A DNA stretch of 64,000 nt from an uncultured Alphaproteobacteria bacterium. Its GTDB lineage: Bacteria; Pseudomonadota; Alphaproteobacteria; UBA6615. Location of the stretch: positions 1 to 64,000 of the forward strand of contig CALSML010000003.1 in assembly GCA_943787445.1 (NCBI GenBank), given 5' to 3'. Shown here one piece after another: positions 49,153 to 58,424 of this stretch; position 1 is the first letter of the stretch; every line of letters starts with the position of its first letter. The position numbers were made by a program, and so were the translations under genes. The notes under the pieces are model-generated. The model was given only the letters and a program-made list of their open reading frames with translations, ran no database searches and had not been told where the DNA came from.

Positions 49153-50146
49153 TTAGCCTCCGTTGACCGTGAGCATGATCCGACCAAAATGCTTATTCGC
49201 GGCTGAACGTTCCAAAGCCGCAGATGCTTCAGAGAGATCAAAAGTACTGTCGATTGGCATCTTGAACACGCCGGCCTCCATGGCATCCCACAAATCGGCT
49301 TTTGCGCTGCGGAACACCTCTGCATGTTCCTCAAGTGAGCGGGTGCGACCGGTGGTACCGATATAGGTCAGCCGCCGTTCAGCATGCATATTGAAATCGA
49401 ATTCCGCGACCTCACCGCCCAGACGACCGACATTGATAATTCGCCCATGGACTTTCGTGGCGGCCATATTCTGGTTGGCGGCATAGCCCGAAATCTGATC
49501 GACAATCAGATCGACACCTTTCCCGTCCGTTGCTTCGAGAACCTGATCTACCCAGCCCGGATCCGACGAATCCAACGCCAGGTCTGCACCGAACTCTGCC
49601 AGACGTGCGCGCCGTTCAGCATTTGTCGAAGTGCCAATTACAAGGCTCGCGCCCAGATGTTTACCCATCTGCATACCCATGATGCCGACGCCTGTGCTCG
49701 CCCCCTGGATCAGGATGGACTGACCGGCTGCGAAGCGACCATTCGTGACAATCGCATCATGCATGGTCAGAAAGGCAGACGAGAAGGTGCCGCCCTGGAT
49801 CAGGTCCATTCCATCGGGAACCGGCAAAGTGCGTCGATAATCGGCGACAGCGTATTCGGCCCAACCTGCCGCACCGACTGCCATGACACGGTCTCCAACC
49901 GCGATGCCGCTTGTCTCAGCGCCAATTTCCGCAACTTCACCACAAAACGCCGCCCCCCATGACCTTTGCGGCGCCACCAACATGCCCGTAATTCTTTCCC
50001 TTGGTTGTCAGCAAATCCGACCGGTTCACACTACAGCTTGCAACCTTGACCAGGACCTGCGTCGGCTTGACCTCCGGCACGCTGACCTCCGCCAACCGGA
50101 TACCGTCTTCGGCCAGTATAATCGCCTGCATTTTGCTCTCTGTCAT
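49153..50146 (-). CDS. MDR-superfamily quinone oxidoreductase (frameshifted)
   Basis: NAD(P)-dependent medium-chain reductase of about 330 residues, close to the zinc-free quinone oxidoreductases. The N-terminal frame reads LAEVSVPEVKPTQVLVKVASCSVNRSDLLTTKG, and after a slip in a run of six C near 49955 the second frame continues AAFCGEVAEIGAETSGIAVGDRVMAVG. The nucleotide-binding motif GASTGVGIMGMQMGKHLGA follows. No catalytic zinc ligands are evident. It is divergent from a LysR-type gene 159 bases upstream, which may regulate it. Confidence 0.85.
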
Positions 50147-50305
50147 GATGTGCCTTCCTGATTCACTTGGAAATTGTGTCTACTCTGTAAAGAAATTCTT
50201 GATAAAAAAGGTTCAGTGTTTTCTTCAGAACTTTTTTTTAGCAGCGGCATTCAGGTCATAACAAACGAGATTTATTGAAAGTTGACACAAAAAAAACTAA
50301 TTTAA

Positions 50306-51247
50306 ATGGCAATGTACAACTTGCCACCTCTCAACGGTTTGCGCGCATTTGAAGCAGCTGCCAGAAATCTAAGTTTTGCAAAGGCCGCTGCAGAACTGAA
50401 TGTCACGCCAGCTGCGGTAAGCCATCAAATCAGATCACTCGAGCGCACTGTGGGCGTCAGGTTGTTTCGCAGGCTCAATCGGTCCATCGTTCTGACCGAT
50501 GCTGGTGCACGGACATATCCCGGAATCAAAGCCAGCTTTGAAGAGTTGCATCGCGCGGTCGGGCGTATTGGTGCGCCCGATCGTGCAGACAGGGTCGTGA
50601 TCGCCACAATCTCTCCACACTTCGCCGCCAAGTGGCTTGTTCCTCGGCTGTCACGTTTCATCGAACGCCACCCGGAAATTGATTTACGCATTGCTGCCAG
50701 CAACGCGGTTATCGATCTGACGACCGACAAGGCAGATGTCGCCATCCGTTACAATCTGGGGAATAACAATGGGCTCGTTGCAGATAAGCTCATGGACGAA
50801 GCTGTTACACCGATGGTCAGTCCCAAGCTGTTGAGTGGACCATCACCCATTCACTCTCCCGCAGACCTGCAAAATCATGCCCTGATCCATGACGACACGC
50901 TGCTTCGACACTGGCCGGACAGCCCGGCCTGGTCAAAATGGCTGGACCTGGCCGGTTATCCTGAACTCGATGTGAACACTGGCTTGCATTTCGATCACTC
51001 GGACCATTGCATCGACGCGGCAATTCAGGGGGCCGGCGTTGTTCTCGGCCGTCGGGCCATGTCGAGCCGGGATATCGAACTGGGCCACCTGGTCGCGCCG
51101 TTCGATCTCGATCTCCCATTTCAGGGTGGTATTTACAGTGTCACTACTGAGCGGAAATCGGAAAACCCGGATATCCGCGCCTTTCGCGACTGGTTGCGTG
51201 AAGAAGCATCTCAGACCCCCATGGGCACGCAGATGCCCATCCGGTGA
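50306..51247 (+). CDS. LysR-family transcriptional regulator
   Basis: A 313-residue LTTR of the GcvA-like type. The helix-turn-helix is LPPLNGLRAFEAAARNLSFAKAAAELNVTPAAVSHQIRSLE, followed by the linker LFRRLNRSIVLTDAG and a two-subdomain effector region. It is divergent from the quinone oxidoreductase gene with a 159-base AT-rich intergenic region where the operator would lie, and is followed by a VOC protein gene at 104 bases. Confidence 0.93.
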   Translation: MAMYNLPPLNGLRAFEAAARNLSFAKAAAELNVTPAAVSHQIRSLERTVGVRLFRRLNRSIVLTDAGARTYPGIKASFEELHRAVGRIGAPDRADRVVIATISPHFAAKWLVPRLSRFIERHPEIDLRIAASNAVIDLTTDKADVAIRYNLGNNNGLVADKLMDEAVTPMVSPKLLSGPSPIHSPADLQNHALIHDDTLLRHWPDSPAWSKWLDLAGYPELDVNTGLHFDHSDHCIDAAIQGAGVVLGRRAMSSRDIELGHLVAPFDLDLPFQGGIYSVTTERKSENPDIRAFRDWLREEASQTPMGTQMPIR

Positions 51248-51350
51248 CACTGGTTGCAGCAAGGCAGTAACTCGCGCATGCTCCCTCACCTGCGGACACA
51301 ACCTGTTGTCTGATTTCTGTCTGCAAACTTCCACGCACCTTTAGAGAGCC

Positions 51351-52217
51351 ATGACACAAACCTTTGACCGTGCCGCCGACGATCTGGGCAATATTGTCAG
51401 TCTCGAACATGTTAATGTCTGCGTGCCTGACCAGTCCCTCGCGACCTCATTTTACATATCGGCCCTCGGCCTCACCCGTGACCCCTACATGATGACCGGG
51501 GTGGATAATATGTGGGCCAATATCGGCGCCAGTCAGTTTCACCTTCCCTCACGCGGAACGCAGGTTTTACGAGGATTTACCGGACTGGTCTTGCCGTGGT
51601 TTGACACTCTTACCACACGTCTTGAACAGGCTGCAGGCCTGCTAGAAGGCACACAATTTTCGTTCGAAGTGCACAATGCCTTCATCGATGTGACCTGCCC
51701 GTGGGGCAACCGCATCCGCTGTCACCCGGCGGGTCCCGAATTCGGAACCATGACTGTGGGCATGCCCTATGTCGTAGTTGATGTGTCCGTCGGTGCGGCT
51801 GCTGCAATAGCCACATTCTATGAAACGATTTTGGCAGCCCCCACCACCATCACCACATTCGATAAGTCAGTGGCTGCAAAAGTGACTGTCGGCGCCGAAC
51901 AGAACCTCTATTTCCGGGAAACCGATGGCCCGTTGCCGGAGTTCGATGGGCACCACATCCAGATCTACATTTCGGACTTTTCAGGCCCCCACAATCGCCT
52001 GCTCGAATTCGACCTGATCACGGAAGAATCCGATGCCCATCAATATCGCTTCGAGGATATTCTGGACTTGGAAACCGGTCAGAAGGTTTTCACGCTGGAA
52101 CACGAAGTTCGCAGTCTGAAACATCCGCTTTATGCACGCCCGCTGATCAATCGGAATCCGGCCCAGATGATCATGAACTACATTCCCGGTCAGGACGCGC
52201 TCTACCCAAACCGCTAA
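51351..52217 (+). CDS. VOC-fold dioxygenase/lyase-like protein
   Basis: A 288-residue vicinal-oxygen-chelate protein. LEHVNVCVPDQSLATSFYISALGL gives the first His ligand in its usual position, and HHIQIYISDFSG lies in the second half. It is larger than single-domain glyoxalases and contains two VOC repeats. The third glutamate ligand is not certain. It follows a LysR regulator on the same strand, but there are no other catabolic genes directly attached. Confidence 0.78.
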   Translation: MTQTFDRAADDLGNIVSLEHVNVCVPDQSLATSFYISALGLTRDPYMMTGVDNMWANIGASQFHLPSRGTQVLRGFTGLVLPWFDTLTTRLEQAAGLLEGTQFSFEVHNAFIDVTCPWGNRIRCHPAGPEFGTMTVGMPYVVVDVSVGAAAAIATFYETILAAPTTITTFDKSVAAKVTVGAEQNLYFRETDGPLPEFDGHHIQIYISDFSGPHNRLLEFDLITEESDAHQYRFEDILDLETGQKVFTLEHEVRSLKHPLYARPLINRNPAQMIMNYIPGQDALYPNR

Positions 52218-52238
52218 ACATAGGGGCCACCGGTGCGC

Positions 52239-52655
52239 CTAATTCTGCCCCGGAAAGGTGACAAGCAATCCGTCGCCGTCAAGCTGTTGCCCGGTGATCA
52301 GTCTGTAGAACACGAACATCGTGTGGATCCCATCCACAATGATGAGAACAAATCCCAGAAGAAACAATCCCGGACCTGCTGCCGACGCCCCCAGCACAAA
52401 ACAGGCGATCGCTCCGATCACGAGGCCCAGGTCGAACAGTCCATGCAGAACGTTCCCCAGATAGAAATGGTGAATGCCCAGAGTCCCGAATATGCCGCAC
52501 AGGACAACGGCGACGCCGAAACTTTTCGGACTGGCGGCAATCGGCGTGTGGTCTTGCCCCGGCTCGGTAGCCCCGCAATCCGAACAGCGTCCGTCACGCG
52601 TTTTGATTGCCGTCCCGCATCGGTAGCAAAAGGCGAATACGGTCCGATCAATCAA
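52239..52655 (-). CDS. Zinc-ribbon/TM2-domain membrane protein, copy A
   Basis: A 138-residue protein with an N-terminal zinc ribbon (FCYRCGTAIKTRDGRCSDCG), then three hydrophobic segments containing FGTLGIHHFYLGNVLHGLFDLGL, the TM2-domain signature. These proteins are small membrane factors of unknown function. It is a neighbour of a similar gene, 32 bases upstream on the same strand, probably in one transcript. Confidence 0.82.
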   Translation of the reverse strand: MIDRTVFAFCYRCGTAIKTRDGRCSDCGATEPGQDHTPIAASPKSFGVAVVLCGIFGTLGIHHFYLGNVLHGLFDLGLVIGAIACFVLGASAAGPGLFLLGFVLIIVDGIHTMFVFYRLITGQQLDGDGLLVTFPGQN

Positions 52656-52687
52656 GACTGCACTCCATCATCAAACTTCAACCGGTG

Positions 52688-53086
52688 CTATCGGCGAAGA
52701 GGGAGCCCCTGTTTGTCCCGGAACGATCCAATGAGAATCATCACGAAATCAATCAGCGTCCAGATACCCAGCCCACCAAATGTGAGAATCATCAGGATGC
52801 CGGTTCCGATCTTTCCGACGTAGAAACGATGAATTCCAAACCCGCCTAGAAAGAAACAAAGCAAGGCTGCGGGCACCATACTCTTGGTCGAGATGCCTTC
52901 CTGAGCCAGGGCATTTGGCGCGCCGCATTTCACGCAGGTTGCTGCATTTGCAGCGATCTGTTCGCCGCATGTCGTGCAATGGATCATGCCGGCGCTGCTG
53001 TGCGGTGCTGATTCACTCGAAGGCAGAGCATCAGACGTTGCGGCAACTTCCTTCGACTCTCCGTCAGGTTGATTCGCGTCGGTCAT
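52688..53086 (-). CDS. Zinc-ribbon/TM2-domain membrane protein, copy B
   Basis: A 132-residue protein with an acidic N-terminus, a zinc ribbon (IHCTTCGEQIAANAATCVKCG) and a TM2 domain (LCFFLGGFGIHRFYVGKIGTGIL, then LGIWTLIDFVMILIG). It shares domain order with copy A but is only distantly alike, so this is an old duplication or a paired system rather than a recent copy. ATG at 53086. It is divergent from the cyclase gene. Confidence 0.82.
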   Translation of the reverse strand: MTDANQPDGESKEVAATSDALPSSESAPHSSAGMIHCTTCGEQIAANAATCVKCGAPNALAQEGISTKSMVPAALLCFFLGGFGIHRFYVGKIGTGILMILTFGGLGIWTLIDFVMILIGSFRDKQGLPLRR

Positions 53087-53252
53087 GATTTCCCCCTCTT
53101 CGATGTTGCATTTTCGCTGGATCAATCAGCATGATGATTTGCAAGCGATACAAAGGCAATATGCAAACTCGGCTTCAGAATGCCGTATGCTAGGTAAGCA
53201 GAGCCGACCCAGACACCAAAAAAACAACAAAGACCACCTAGGGGACACAAAA

Positions 53253-53945
53253 ATGCACATCATCGATCTCAGCCGCGAGCTTCACCACCGAGCACCGGCA
53301 CATCCGTCACATCCCCCTGTGGTTATCACTGTGTGGAATGACCACCAAGAGATCAAACGGGCCGGCAACACCGAATTCACATCCAAATCTCTTTCGATTT
53401 CCATGAGCGATCATTCCGGCACCCATGTGGATGCGCCGGTTCATTTCAATCCAAGCCCGGACGCGCCTTCGATTGACGAAATACCGCTGGAAAATTTCTA
53501 TACAGAAGCCATTTGCCTCGACCTGAGCCCAGCACCGCGCAAACACGAAGCCACGGTTGCAGAGATGGAAGCGGCTCTAAAAGCCTCTGGCGAAACCATT
53601 AAAAAGGGCGACACGGTCATGATCCACATGGGCATCCACAACGAGCTTTTTGGTTCACCGGCCTATGTACATGACTTCCCGGGCCTGTCCGTAGAGGCGG
53701 TACACTGGCTTGCCGATCATGAGATCACCATGTTTGGAGTCGAAGCCGTCAGCCCCGCGCCAGAAGGCGAACCCAACTATCTGGCCCATCTGGCCTGTGC
53801 AGAGCGCGGCATCACCCACATGGAGTGCCTGATGAATCTCGACAAGCTTGTCGGCAAGGGCCGGTTTCGGTTTGCCGGTTTTCCGCTGAAAATCAAGGGC
53901 GGAACGGCCAGCCCAATCCGTGCCGTTGCCATCTTCGAGGACTAG
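53253..53945 (+). CDS. Cyclase-family metal-dependent hydrolase (kynurenine-formamidase-like)
   Basis: A 230-residue protein of the cyclase/KynB fold. The motif SDHSGTHVDAPVHF (HxGTHxDxPxH) supplies the metal ligands, and ITMFGVEAVSPAPEG follows. Family members hydrolyse N-formylkynurenine or cyclic amides. The substrate here is unknown, as no tryptophan-catabolism genes flank it. The ATG at 53253 is preceded by AT-rich sequence with weak GGGGAC. Confidence 0.85.
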   Translation: MHIIDLSRELHHRAPAHPSHPPVVITVWNDHQEIKRAGNTEFTSKSLSISMSDHSGTHVDAPVHFNPSPDAPSIDEIPLENFYTEAICLDLSPAPRKHEATVAEMEAALKASGETIKKGDTVMIHMGIHNELFGSPAYVHDFPGLSVEAVHWLADHEITMFGVEAVSPAPEGEPNYLAHLACAERGITHMECLMNLDKLVGKGRFRFAGFPLKIKGGTASPIRAVAIFED

Positions 53946-53980
53946 AAGAGAGATTCCGCAAACATAGTGAAAGACATATG

Positions 53981-54008
53981 TTGCGAATTGAGCGGGGTTT
54001 GTTATAAC
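53981..54008 (+). promoter_or_regulatory. Promoter of tRNA-Asn
   Basis: TTGCGA at 53981-53986 and TATAAC at 54003-54008, spaced by 16 bases, lie 12 bases before the tRNA. A good match to a housekeeping sigma promoter for a stable RNA gene. Confidence 0.6.
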
Positions 54009-54019
54009 CCGCGCGCAAT

Positions 54020-54095
54020 TCCGGTGTAGCTCAGTTGGTAGAGCAGCTGACTGTTAATCAGCGGGTCACAGGTTCGAGTCCTGTCGCCGGAGCCA
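54020..54095 (+). tRNA. tRNA-Asn (GTT)
   Basis: A 76-base cloverleaf with acceptor stem TCCGGTG paired to CGCCGGA (one G-T), anticodon loop CTGTTAA giving GTT, T arm ACAGG-TTCGAGT-CCTGT and an encoded CCA. Followed by an intrinsic terminator. Confidence 0.98.
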
Positions 54096-54102
54096 GTTTC
54101 TG

Positions 54103-54132
54103 AAAGGCCGATCTCAACCGAGGTCGGCCTTT
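54103..54132 (+). terminator. Intrinsic terminator of tRNA-Asn
   Basis: AAAGGCCGATCTC at 54103-54115 pairs with GAGGTCGGCCTTT at 54120-54132 (one G-T pair), loop AACC, with the downstream arm ending in TTT. A standard terminator seven bases beyond the tRNA. Confidence 0.85.
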
Positions 54133-54272
54133 CTTCGTTCCATCTGTGCGTTTTCGTCACAAAGATTTTCACTCTCGACAGCACAAAACGACTCGAATCG
54201 AAGACCCCTTGTGGGACAATTACATTCGAAATTAGATGCCGGTTAGCGGCACAAGGATAATCGGGGACTACA

Positions 54273-54767
54273 ATGCACCAGCAGACTGCCGCTCGAAGAC
54301 TATCTGGCGCATTCCGCGCCGATGTTGCGTCGGATATACGCGGCCATGTGATTGAACTGGGTCTGGCGTATTGGACGTCGAAAATGACCGAGGGCCGCCT
54401 CCCGGCGCGCCGTGATATCGAACCGCTCGATATTCCCGAATTGCTGCCGCAGATTCTGCTGCTCTATGTTTCACGAGATCCATGGGATTTCCGGTTCCGC
54501 CTCATCGGCACCAATGTCGTCTACCACCTCTCTCAGGACTGGACCGGGTCGTCGTTCAGCGAAATCGAGCATATGGCAGCACCCAGCCGCATATTCAGTG
54601 CCTATGTGGAAGTTTCCAACAGCGGTGAACCGTTGCGGAGCCAGACCCTCTATGTCGGACCGCATGTGAATTATGTGACGGCTGAAAATATTATTCTTCC
54701 TCTGGCGGACGATGGCGAAACTGTCGACAAGTTGCTGGTCTTCGTCGAGCACTTCGCAAAAAGCTGA
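54273..54767 (+). CDS. PAS-domain protein (PAS_5 type)
   Basis: A 164-residue single-domain protein. ELGLAYWTSKMTEGRLPARRDIEPLDIPELLPQILLLYV is characteristic of the PAS_5 family, and DFRFRLIGTNVVYHL, EPLRSQTLYVG complete the sensor fold. It has no output domain. Its ligand or partner is unknown. Stand-alone gene following tRNA-Asn. Confidence 0.85.
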   Translation: MHQQTAARRLSGAFRADVASDIRGHVIELGLAYWTSKMTEGRLPARRDIEPLDIPELLPQILLLYVSRDPWDFRFRLIGTNVVYHLSQDWTGSSFSEIEHMAAPSRIFSAYVEVSNSGEPLRSQTLYVGPHVNYVTAENIILPLADDGETVDKLLVFVEHFAKS

Positions 54768-54846
54768 GCCTCCCCTCGCCGGAGGTCCCCGCATGCTTGC
54801 CCAAACCTGTTCCGAACAGGATTTTAGAGATCATCGGAGAGAACCG

Positions 54847-55749
54847 TCAGCTCTCCACCAACTCGCGGGCGCTCCGGCGAACCCGCTCACGGTGCAGAAT
54901 ATAAATCCCGCTGGCAGCGATGATTGCCGCACCTATAAACGTCCACAAATCCGGGAAGTCGCCGAAGAAGGTGAGTCCCAAGATCGTCGCCCAGACCAGC
55001 TCGGTATAGGCAAATGGTGCAACCAGCGGCGCCTCGGCGCGCTGGTAGGCAAGAATGATAGCCCAATGCCCAAGACCACCCAGAAGACCAGCCCCGGCCA
55101 ACATTCCCCACTCCTGGAGGGTTGGCGTTTGCCAGAAAAATGGCACGATGGCTGACATCACCACACCGCCGACGATCGCGGTGTAGAACACGGAATTGAT
55201 CGGATCCGTGCGATGACTGATCAGTCTCGTGATGATCTGATACACGGCGTAGAAGACTGTGACTGCGATCGGCAGAAATGCCGCCAGTTGGAAAATCCCA
55301 CTGCCCGGTCGAATGATGACCAGCATGCCCAGAAACCCGACGAACACAGCAATCCAGCGTCTCACGCCAACCCTTTCACCCAAAAACGGGACAGACAGTG
55401 CCGTGATCAGCAGCGGCGCAATGAAGGTGATGGCAACCGCATCTGCCAGCGGCATAAATCCAACAGCTGTGAACATGCAGGCTGTTGCCAACAGGACCAG
55501 AATTGAACGCGCGATCTGCAGGCCTTTATCCGAGCCCGACAACAATGTGGGAATTCGCTTCGGGAAGAGACACAGCACGATGATGGTATGGAAAAAATAG
55601 CGACCCCAGATGATTTCCGCGAGCGGCAGTTCGGCAATCCTGAGTTCCTTGACGAAGGTATTCATCGCCGCGAAGCAGGCGACGGCAAAACACATCATCA
55701 GAACCCCGCGGATGGGGGCATCGGTGGGACGTGATTTTTTCACCGTCAT
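54847..55749 (-). CDS. EamA/DMT-family transporter, copy 1
   Basis: A ten-helix drug/metabolite transporter of about 300 residues. Two EamA repeats are visible: FAVACFAAMNTFVKELRIAELPLAEIIWGRYFFH in the first, and ELVWATILGLTFFGDFPDLWTFIGAAIIAASG at the end of the second. ATG 55749 is the first with a matching start in the alignment to the copy at 60 kb; earlier codons are not membrane-like. It is divergent from the CMD gene. Confidence 0.9.
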   Translation of the reverse strand: MTVKKSRPTDAPIRGVLMMCFAVACFAAMNTFVKELRIAELPLAEIIWGRYFFHTIIVLCLFPKRIPTLLSGSDKGLQIARSILVLLATACMFTAVGFMPLADAVAITFIAPLLITALSVPFLGERVGVRRWIAVFVGFLGMLVIIRPGSGIFQLAAFLPIAVTVFYAVYQIITRLISHRTDPINSVFYTAIVGGVVMSAIVPFFWQTPTLQEWGMLAGAGLLGGLGHWAIILAYQRAEAPLVAPFAYTELVWATILGLTFFGDFPDLWTFIGAAIIAASGIYILHRERVRRSARELVES

Positions 55750-55852
55750 TTTAATAGCTGACCTGATCGGAGATCGATTGTCGGAACAGGGCTGTTCACT
55801 CCACCCCATTTCACGACAAACTAGGCGCAACACGCACCCGAAAGGAAGAACG

Positions 55853-56194
55853 ATGAGCAAAGATTATCCAGCAATTTCAGATGCGCAGGACAAACGCGCG
55901 GCTGAACTCTTCCGGGCCGCACCGGACATCATGCGCGGACATCGCACCGTCACGCAGGCCGCGCAAACCCCCAAAGCCCTCGACGTCAAAACAACGGAAT
56001 TGATGGCTCTGGCGGTCGCCATTGTTCAACGATGTGAAGGCTGTGTGGTGTTTCATACGAAACAGGCTCTCTCTCACGGGGCGACACGCGAAGAGCTTTG
56101 CGATGCGATAGCTGTTGCGATCGAAATGGGTGGAGGACCAGCAACGGTCTACGGCGCAGATGCCCTGGCAGCTTATGACAGTTTTTCTGGTTAG
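55853..56194 (+). CDS. Carboxymuconolactone-decarboxylase/AhpD-family protein
   Basis: A 113-residue protein with RCEGCVVFHTKQAL, which contains the redox CxxC pair and nearby histidine of the AhpD-like CMD fold. It may act as an alkyl-hydroperoxidase-like thiol redox protein or bind ligands. AAGGAAG precedes the ATG. Stand-alone, divergent from the DMT transporter. Confidence 0.85.
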   Translation: MSKDYPAISDAQDKRAAELFRAAPDIMRGHRTVTQAAQTPKALDVKTTELMALAVAIVQRCEGCVVFHTKQALSHGATREELCDAIAVAIEMGGGPATVYGADALAAYDSFSG

Positions 56195-56253
56195 CCGCTT
56201 ACCATCAAACCTTGGAATTGTGACGACTCAATGCGGGTTGATACGCCTAGGCC

Positions 56254-56745
56254 ATGGCTCACATTAAAATCCGTCGTCCTGTCCTCTGGTTGTCGCTTTC
56301 GGCGGCACTGGTTCTGACGGCCTGTACGCAAGGTGCGAAACTGCAACCCACCTCGACGGCAGACCAGACACAGATCGAGAAAAGCTTCGCGCTGCTCACT
56401 GACATTCCCATACCGCCGAATGCCACGCTCGATGTGGAACGATCACTGATTCTCGGCGATCTGGATCGCTGGACCGGTCGCATCATTCTCAATGTCGGGC
56501 AAGCTGCCCCCCAGACATTCGCGCTCTATCAGAACCAGATGAGCAATTTCGGATGGGAACCCATCATGAGCGTGCAAGCGGAGGTCAGTGTCCTGTCCTT
56601 CACCCGCGCCGAACGTGCGGCCACCGTCCAGATCGAAAAACGCACCCTTGGTGGCAGCACCGTTTCCGTCACGGTCGCCCCGCGTCATTCAGGTGGTTCC
56701 GTGACCCCGCCTCCCGTTCAGTCAGCCCCGGCACCCGCGCGCTAG
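56254..56745 (+). CDS. Lipoprotein of unknown function
   Basis: A 163-residue exported protein with signal peptide and lipobox (ALVLTACTQG, Cys about 24). The mature part contains the PNATLDVERSLILGDLDRWTGRI segment and a small alpha/beta-like domain, ending in a proline-rich tail. I do not recognise the family. It converges with the PqiA-like gene. Confidence 0.7.
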   Translation: MAHIKIRRPVLWLSLSAALVLTACTQGAKLQPTSTADQTQIEKSFALLTDIPIPPNATLDVERSLILGDLDRWTGRIILNVGQAAPQTFALYQNQMSNFGWEPIMSVQAEVSVLSFTRAERAATVQIEKRTLGGSTVSVTVAPRHSGGSVTPPPVQSAPAPAR

Positions 56746-57242
56746 TTGCCAGCAAGTGTGCTCAGTCGTTTCGTGGCCCAGGTTGAAGCCAGAACGGCGC
56801 CGGAGAACACGATCGCGCCCACCTGAATATCCGCGCTTGTCAGCAAACGCCCATCAGCGACAAGTACAATCAATGCAATGATGAAGACGTCGAGCATCGA
56901 CCATTTCGATAAAAATGCCAGCCAGCCAATTACCGGGCGCGCATAAGCATCGGTCGCGTCCAAGATAAACCAGAGGGCCAGTCCCGTGATGATCTTCACC
57001 ACCGGAAACGCGACCGAGAACAGGAATGTGATGACGAACAGAAACCAGTCGCCATCATCGAGAAAAGCGAGAACACTCTCGATCAGCGACAGATCCCGGG
57101 AAAAGAAAAGCGAGCGAACCGTGATAGCGGGCAGCAGCAGCCCCACGACAAGCGCCACGAGGGACGCAGCCAGAACAAACCCCACGGACCGGTCTATTCC
57201 CGTGGCACGTCGCGACAATGGGCCGGACAAGTTCGATCTCAT
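56742..57242 (-). CDS. PqiA-family membrane protein
   Basis: A 166-residue inner-membrane protein with about four helices. LLLPAITVRSLFFSRDLSLIESV and FLFSVAFPVVKIITGLALWFIL, WLAFLSKWSMLDVFIIALIV match the paraquat-inducible protein A core, including the SKWSMLDVF motif. It lacks the N-terminal zinc ribbon and is half the size of full PqiA. Role in lipid transport or stress response is inferred from relatives. Confidence 0.82.
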   Translation of the reverse strand: MRSNLSGPLSRRATGIDRSVGFVLAASLVALVVGLLLPAITVRSLFFSRDLSLIESVLAFLDDGDWFLFVITFLFSVAFPVVKIITGLALWFILDATDAYARPVIGWLAFLSKWSMLDVFIIALIVLVADGRLLTSADIQVGAIVFSGAVLASTWATKRLSTLAGN

Positions 57243-57395
57243 GGCGTGAAAACTCCGGTCAACTTCGCTTAGCGCGATGTTTTGCCCGGTTTTGATTGCC
57301 CATAGCAAGACAAGACACGCATACATCGACCGAAACTAGGCCGCCGGGTCACAGTGGCCGTCCACACACTTAAATCTTCACGAGGGAACATTCAC

Positions 57396-58424
57396 ATGGC
57401 TCAACATCAAAATCGCCGCGTCATCTTGAAGGAGCGCGCCACCGGTTTGCCAAAGCCGGAGTTGTTCGAGACTGTCGAAGATGATGCGCCCTCTCCCGGT
57501 CCCGGAGAGGTACTGATCAACAATGTCTACGTATCGGCCGACCCCGGCATGAAGGGCTGGATTAGTGTCGCCCGCAACTACGCCAGTGTGGAAACAGGAA
57601 CGACCATGAAAGCTTTCAGCGTGGGCGTGGTTGTGGAATCCAACCATCCTGATGTGCGGGAAGGTCAGGTTGTTGCCGCCAATACCGGATGGGCGGAATA
57701 TGTTGTCGCGGATCCCGAGAGCCCCACATTTCGCACGGTGAATCCTGACGATGCCCCGATCTCGACGGCGCTTGGCATTCTGGGCATCAACGGCTTCACC
57801 GCCTATTGCGGTCTTCTGGAAGTGGGCCAGCCAAAGCCCGGCGACACCGTTGTCGTTTCCACTGCGGCCGGTGCCGTGGGCAGCGCCGTTGGCCAGATTG
57901 CAAAGATCAAGGGTTGTCGCACGGTCGGCATTGCAGGCGGACCGGAGAAGACTGCCTTGTGCACCGAGGTTTTCGGATTTGACGCCGCGATCGACTACAA
58001 GGCGACCGATGACATGGATGCGGCCCTACGCGCGTCCTGCCCGGACGGGGTGGATGTCTATTACGACAATGTTGGCGGTACGACCCTCGATATACTGCTC
58101 GGACAGATCAATCTGCACGGCCGGGTCGTGATCTGCGGGACTGCGGCAACCGAATCCTGGATTCCTCAGCCCGCCGGCCTGCGCCCGGAACGCAATCTGC
58201 TGGTGAACCGTATCCGGATGGAGGGCTTCCTGACCTTTGATTTTGTCAAACAGTATCCTCAGGCCCACACCGACCTCCTGCAGTGGCTCAAGGATGGCAA
58301 ACTAGCCTATCGCGAGGATATCGCTGAAGGTCTGGAAACCGCGCCAGCCGGGCTTGCTGGTCTCTACGCTGGCACGAACAAGGGCCGGCAGCTCATCCGC
58401 GTGCGGCCCGATCCGTTCGTCTAG
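57396..58424 (+). CDS. NADP-dependent MDR oxidoreductase (2-alkenal/curcumin-reductase type)
   Basis: A 342-residue zinc-free medium-chain reductase. VYVSADPGMKGWIS is the hallmark of the leukotriene B4 dehydrogenase/curcumin-reductase group, and DTVVVSTAAGAVGSAVGQIAKIKG is the NADP-binding motif. VDVYYDNVGGTTLDILLGQ and the terminal AGTNKGRQLIRV follow. It reduces alpha,beta-unsaturated carbonyls. ATG 57396 with the upstream GAGGGAA. Confidence 0.92.
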   Translation: MAQHQNRRVILKERATGLPKPELFETVEDDAPSPGPGEVLINNVYVSADPGMKGWISVARNYASVETGTTMKAFSVGVVVESNHPDVREGQVVAANTGWAEYVVADPESPTFRTVNPDDAPISTALGILGINGFTAYCGLLEVGQPKPGDTVVVSTAAGAVGSAVGQIAKIKGCRTVGIAGGPEKTALCTEVFGFDAAIDYKATDDMDAALRASCPDGVDVYYDNVGGTTLDILLGQINLHGRVVICGTAATESWIPQPAGLRPERNLLVNRIRMEGFLTFDFVKQYPQAHTDLLQWLKDGKLAYREDIAEGLETAPAGLAGLYAGTNKGRQLIRVRPDPFV

